The notes under the pieces are model-generated. The model searched no databases. It was not told the DNA's origin and was given only the letters and a program-made list of their open reading frames with translations. The position numbers and the translations under genes are program-made. Below are positions 5,838 through 7,508 of a stretch of DNA of 7,508 bases, piece after piece. This DNA comes from Deltaproteobacteria bacterium. Its GTDB lineage: Bacteria > Myxococcota_A > UBA796 > UBA2385. The stretch is from NCBI GenBank assembly GCA_947462115.1, contig CANHON010000225.1, forward strand, positions 1 to 7,508, in the 5' to 3' direction. The number at the start of each line of letters is the position of its first letter. Position 1 is the first letter of the stretch.

Positions 5838-6779
5838 TCAGTCCCAGCGGTGACCGAGGGCGGCGGCGACCACGGCAGCGGCGCGGTGCTCGGGCAGCTC
5901 GGCCATCAGGTCCGCCGCCCGACGCTCGGCCTCCTCGCGCTCCCCGAGGGCGAGCAGCGCCAGCACCTCTTCTTGGCGGAGCAGGGGCTGGACCACCTCG
6001 CCCTTCCAGGTGTACCGCTTGCTACGACAGAGCTCGAGCGCGAGGTCTGGCGCGCCAGCCCGGCGCCAGGCCTCGGCCGCCAGGGCGAGCAGGCGGACAT
6101 CGTGCGAGACCTCCCGGAGGCTGGCCGTCGCGAACTCCGCCGCGGCCCGCGGCTCGTCGTAGGCCAACAGCAGCGCCACGCGCGCCACCGCCCGGTGGGC
6201 CGCCTTGCCCGAGCCCCGCTCGGCGATGGCCAACAAGACCTCGGCCTCGTCGAGCAGCCCCGCCTGGACGTCAATCTCGGCCTCAATCGCGCTGAGCGCG
6301 CCCCACACGACGGGCTCGGCGTCCACGGCCCAGCCCAGCTCGACGAAGCGGGCCGCGCAGTCGAGATCGTCGGCCTGCAGACAGTCGACCGCGCCCGCCG
6401 CCGCGATCCACCCGAGCCGACTCTGGCGCTCGCCCGAGACCAGCGCGGTCCAGCGCAGCGCCGCGGCCTCGCGCGGGCGGCCCGCATCCCGCAGGGCATC
6501 GGCGCGGGCAACGGACTGCATCACCACGAGGGTGCGCTCATCGGCCCCCTCAAACAGCTCGACGGCGCGCGGCCCGAGGCCCACGTCCGCGTAGGCGATG
6601 CCGGCCACCGCACGGAGCCGGGCGTGCTCGGGGTGGGCCTCAAGCATGGCCTCGAGCCGCGGGAGCACGCCCCGGGGGTGACCCCGGCCGACCTGGATCA
6701 ACGCCCGCTGCAGGCCAGGGATGCGCTCGGCGGGCCATGCGGGGCCCACGAGCGCGGCGATCAGCAGAATCAGGTGCAT
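5838..6779 (-). CDS. Exported TPR-like helical-repeat protein, function unknown
   Basis: This 313-residue protein starts with a short hydrophobic segment MHLILLIAALVGPAWPA, which looks like a Sec signal peptide cut after AWPA, so the mature protein would be periplasmic or secreted. No lipobox Cys is present. The rest is Ala/Leu/Glu/Arg-rich with repeating helix pairs typical of tetratricopeptide repeats: about 33-50, 54-78 (an AGIAYADVGLGPRAVELF unit), 82-108, 168-188, 225-250 and 267-292. TPR proteins bind partner proteins; no catalytic motif is visible and I cannot name a partner. GAGAGGG ends four bases before the ATG and supports this start. The gene converges on the peroxiredoxin/glutaredoxin gene, with 12 bases between stop codons, so the two transcripts probably overlap at their 3' ends. 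A lipoprotein gene lies upstream on the same strand, behind a probable terminator. Confidence 0.82.
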   Translation of the reverse strand: MHLILLIAALVGPAWPAERIPGLQRALIQVGRGHPRGVLPRLEAMLEAHPEHARLRAVAGIAYADVGLGPRAVELFEGADERTLVVMQSVARADALRDAGRPREAAALRWTALVSGERQSRLGWIAAAGAVDCLQADDLDCAARFVELGWAVDAEPVVWGALSAIEAEIDVQAGLLDEAEVLLAIAERGSGKAAHRAVARVALLLAYDEPRAAAEFATASLREVSHDVRLLALAAEAWRRAGAPDLALELCRSKRYTWKGEVVQPLLRQEEVLALLALGEREEAERRAADLMAELPEHRAAAVVAAALGHRWD

Positions 6780-6787
6780 CCGACCCT

Positions 6788-6799
6788 CTCGGGCCCGAG
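6788..6799. repeat. Perfect 12-bp palindrome CTCGGGCCCGAG before the TPR gene
   Basis: A fully symmetric 12-base sequence abuts the Shine-Dalgarno region of the TPR-like gene, 8-20 bases before its ATG. It overlaps the likely transcription start if the weak -10 at 6803-6798 is used. It could be an operator or an mRNA hairpin. It could also be chance in GC-rich DNA. Confidence 0.35.
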
Positions 6800-6827
6800 C
6801 CTAAAGTGGCCGGGCGGGCCAGGCCAA
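6798..6827 (-). promoter_or_regulatory. Weak sigma-70-like promoter candidate for the TPR gene
   Basis: On the minus strand, TTGGCC (6827-6822) and TAGGCT (6803-6798) are separated by 18 bases, approximating -35 and -10 elements (TTGnnn and TAnnnT). The predicted start near 6791 would leave only about a dozen leader bases, just enough for the GAGAGGG ribosome site. The call is supported by position between a terminator and a gene start, not by strong consensus. Confidence 0.25.
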
Positions 6828-6840
6828 AGCGGCCGGGCCC

Positions 6841-6880
6841 AAAAAGGCGACACGCCCGCTGGGGGGAGACCCCAGGGGCG
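6841..6880 (-). terminator. Probable Rho-independent terminator of the upstream lipoprotein gene
   Basis: On the minus strand, just past the lipoprotein stop codon, CGCCC (6880-6876) and CTGGGG (6875-6870) can pair with CCCCAG (6864-6859) and GGGCG (6857-6853). This gives an 11-base-pair stem with one bulged base and a five-base loop. A run of five T (6845-6841) follows after a seven-base gap, and a small GGCG-TGT-CGCC hairpin lies directly against that T run. The long stem and nearby T run in a very GC-rich gap support termination, though the spacing to the T run is longer than ideal. Confidence 0.5.
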
Positions 6881-6915
6881 CGCGCATCATCCCACGATGC
6901 CGTGGGCGACGGACC

Positions 6916-7508
6916 TTAGAGGGTGCCGTAGCCGAAGGGGACGTAGTAGTAGGGAGCGCCCTCGCCCTGGGGGGCCTGGTAGTAGGTCCAGTCGCTGCCC
7001 TCAACGTAGGAGTAGCCCGCCGGGTAGGTGCCGTAGCCGTCGTAGGTGACCATCAGCGCATCGAAGGTGTAGGTCTCGATGGTGTAGCCGGGGTAGTGGC
7101 CGGCGTTGATGCGGATCGACAGGTACTCGTCGAGGCCGTCGCCGTAGCCGCACTCGTCGAAGTCGGGCGAGTAGGTCAGGTCGAAGCCGAACTCGCAGCC
7201 GTCGCAGGCGTTGGCGGCGCCGCTGGTGAGCCAGGTGCTGGAGCAGAGCACGCCGCCCTCGGTGTCGACGACCTGGATGCCGAAGGTGCCGCTGTAGTCG
7301 CCGCCGCCGCCGCCGTCCGCGCCGCCGTCCGCGGTGCCGTCCGCGGTGCCGTCCGCGGTGCCGTCAGCGGAGCCGTCGGCGGTGCCGTCGGTGGCGCCGT
7401 CAGCAGCGCCGTCGGCAGCGCCGTCGGCAGCGCCGTCGGTGGCGGCCGCGGTGTCGTCCTTGGCGTCAACTTCACAGCCAACGGCGAAGGCGCTGAGGCC
7501 GGCCGCGA
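6916..7508 (-). CDS. Lipoprotein with Asp-Gly repeat linker and Cys/Tyr-rich domain (5' end outside the window)
   Basis: The last 196 residues before the TAA at 6918-6916 are visible; the start lies beyond 7508. The visible part opens with AAGLSAFAVGCEVDAKDD, the end of a signal peptide with a lipobox-like AVGC, so the mature protein probably begins at that Cys and is lipid-anchored. A low-complexity linker of (Asp-Gly-x-x) tetrapeptides follows, with x mostly Ala or Thr, then a Gly run. After it comes a domain of about 120 residues beginning DYSGTFGIQVVD. This has four Cys (VLCSS, NACDGCEF, DECGYG), enough for two disulfides, and is very rich in Tyr, ending YYYVPFGYGTL. No known enzymatic motif is seen and I do not recognise a named family; a surface or outer-membrane role is inferred from the lipobox and linker only. 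The frame stays open to the window edge. A GTG at 7251 in the same frame is internal, not the start. Confidence 0.75.
   Translation of the reverse strand, partial: AAGLSAFAVGCEVDAKDDTAAATDGAADGAADGAADGATDGTADGSADGTADGTADGTADGGADGGGGGDYSGTFGIQVVDTEGGVLCSSTWLTSGAANACDGCEFGFDLTYSPDFDECGYGDGLDEYLSIRINAGHYPGYTIETYTFDALMVTYDGYGTYPAGYSYVEGSDWTYYQAPQGEGAPYYYVPFGYGTL
7312..7443. repeat. 12-bp tandem repeat, 11 units, coding an Asp-Gly tetrapeptide linker
   Basis: GCCGTC recurs at exact 12-base intervals beginning at 7312, 7324, 7336, 7348, 7360, 7372, 7384, 7396, 7408, 7420 and 7432. The other six bases vary around SGCGGT. On the coding minus strand each unit is Asp-Gly plus two small residues (AA, AT, TA, SA or GA). 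The units at 7336-7371 (GCCGTCCGCGGT and a close variant) are nearly identical, suggesting recent duplication, while those near the signal peptide are more diverged. Unit gain or loss keeps the reading frame and would only change linker length between the lipid anchor and the folded domain. Confidence 0.9.

Noticed and set aside
5850..7049. A long plus-strand open frame opposite the TPR-like gene
   Set aside because: Its product is low-complexity and motif-free, it crosses the terminator and two minus-strand genes, and the minus strand has a signal peptide, ribosome site and helical repeats.
7312..7443. The 12-bp repeat array as a CRISPR
   Set aside because: Units are 12 bases with no spacers and stay in frame with a protein linker.

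Overview
The window is GC-rich (roughly 70% by eye), with strongly G/C-ending codons and long stop-free shadow frames on both strands. It encodes exported proteins with Asp/Gly/Ala-rich linkers after a lipobox, a large eukaryotic-type Ser/Thr kinase-ATPase-TPR fusion, and a good sigma-54-type promoter. Together these suggest a predatory or social deltaproteobacterium of the Myxococcota type. This is an inference from style and gene content; there is no rRNA or marker gene here to confirm it.

Layout. Positions 1-4866 hold three genes on the minus strand, in transcription order: a short plant-type RNase Z (4866-4024), a 1162-residue Ser/Thr kinase / STAND-type ATPase / TPR protein (3872-384), and the start of a lipoprotein of the penicillin acylase family (327 and running off the left edge). 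Gaps of 151 and 56 bases make co-transcription possible. Positions 4867-5081 are a divergent control region. Positions 5082-5825 encode, on the plus strand, a peroxiredoxin-5/glutaredoxin fusion. It is followed, convergently and only 12 bases away, by an exported helical-repeat (TPR-like) protein on the minus strand (6779-5838). A 136-base gap with a probable terminator (6880-6841) separates this from the 3' part of another lipoprotein (7508-6916). That protein has a tetrapeptide Asp-Gly linker, coded by a 12-bp tandem repeat, ahead of a Cys/Tyr-rich domain.

The most interesting feature is the control region at 4867-5081. It holds three near-evenly spaced copies of the same dyad, CACCG-N6-CGGTG (4911-4926, 4934-4949, 4953-4968). 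These are followed 29 bases later by a sigma-54 promoter that matches TGGCAC-N5-TTGCA exactly (4998-5013), pointing at the peroxiredoxin/glutaredoxin gene. This is the geometry of an enhancer-binding activator with three upstream sites. It predicts that an unidentified regulator, encoded outside the window, switches on this peroxidase through RpoN. The same dyads lie 45-102 bases upstream of the RNase Z start, so the regulator could also affect the RNase Z-kinase side.

Other points of note are a Walker A Lys-to-Arg change and a non-RD catalytic loop in the kinase fusion, a PDI-like CGHC active site in place of the usual Grx CPFC/CPYC, and the strong plant TRZ1/TRZ2 character of the RNase Z.
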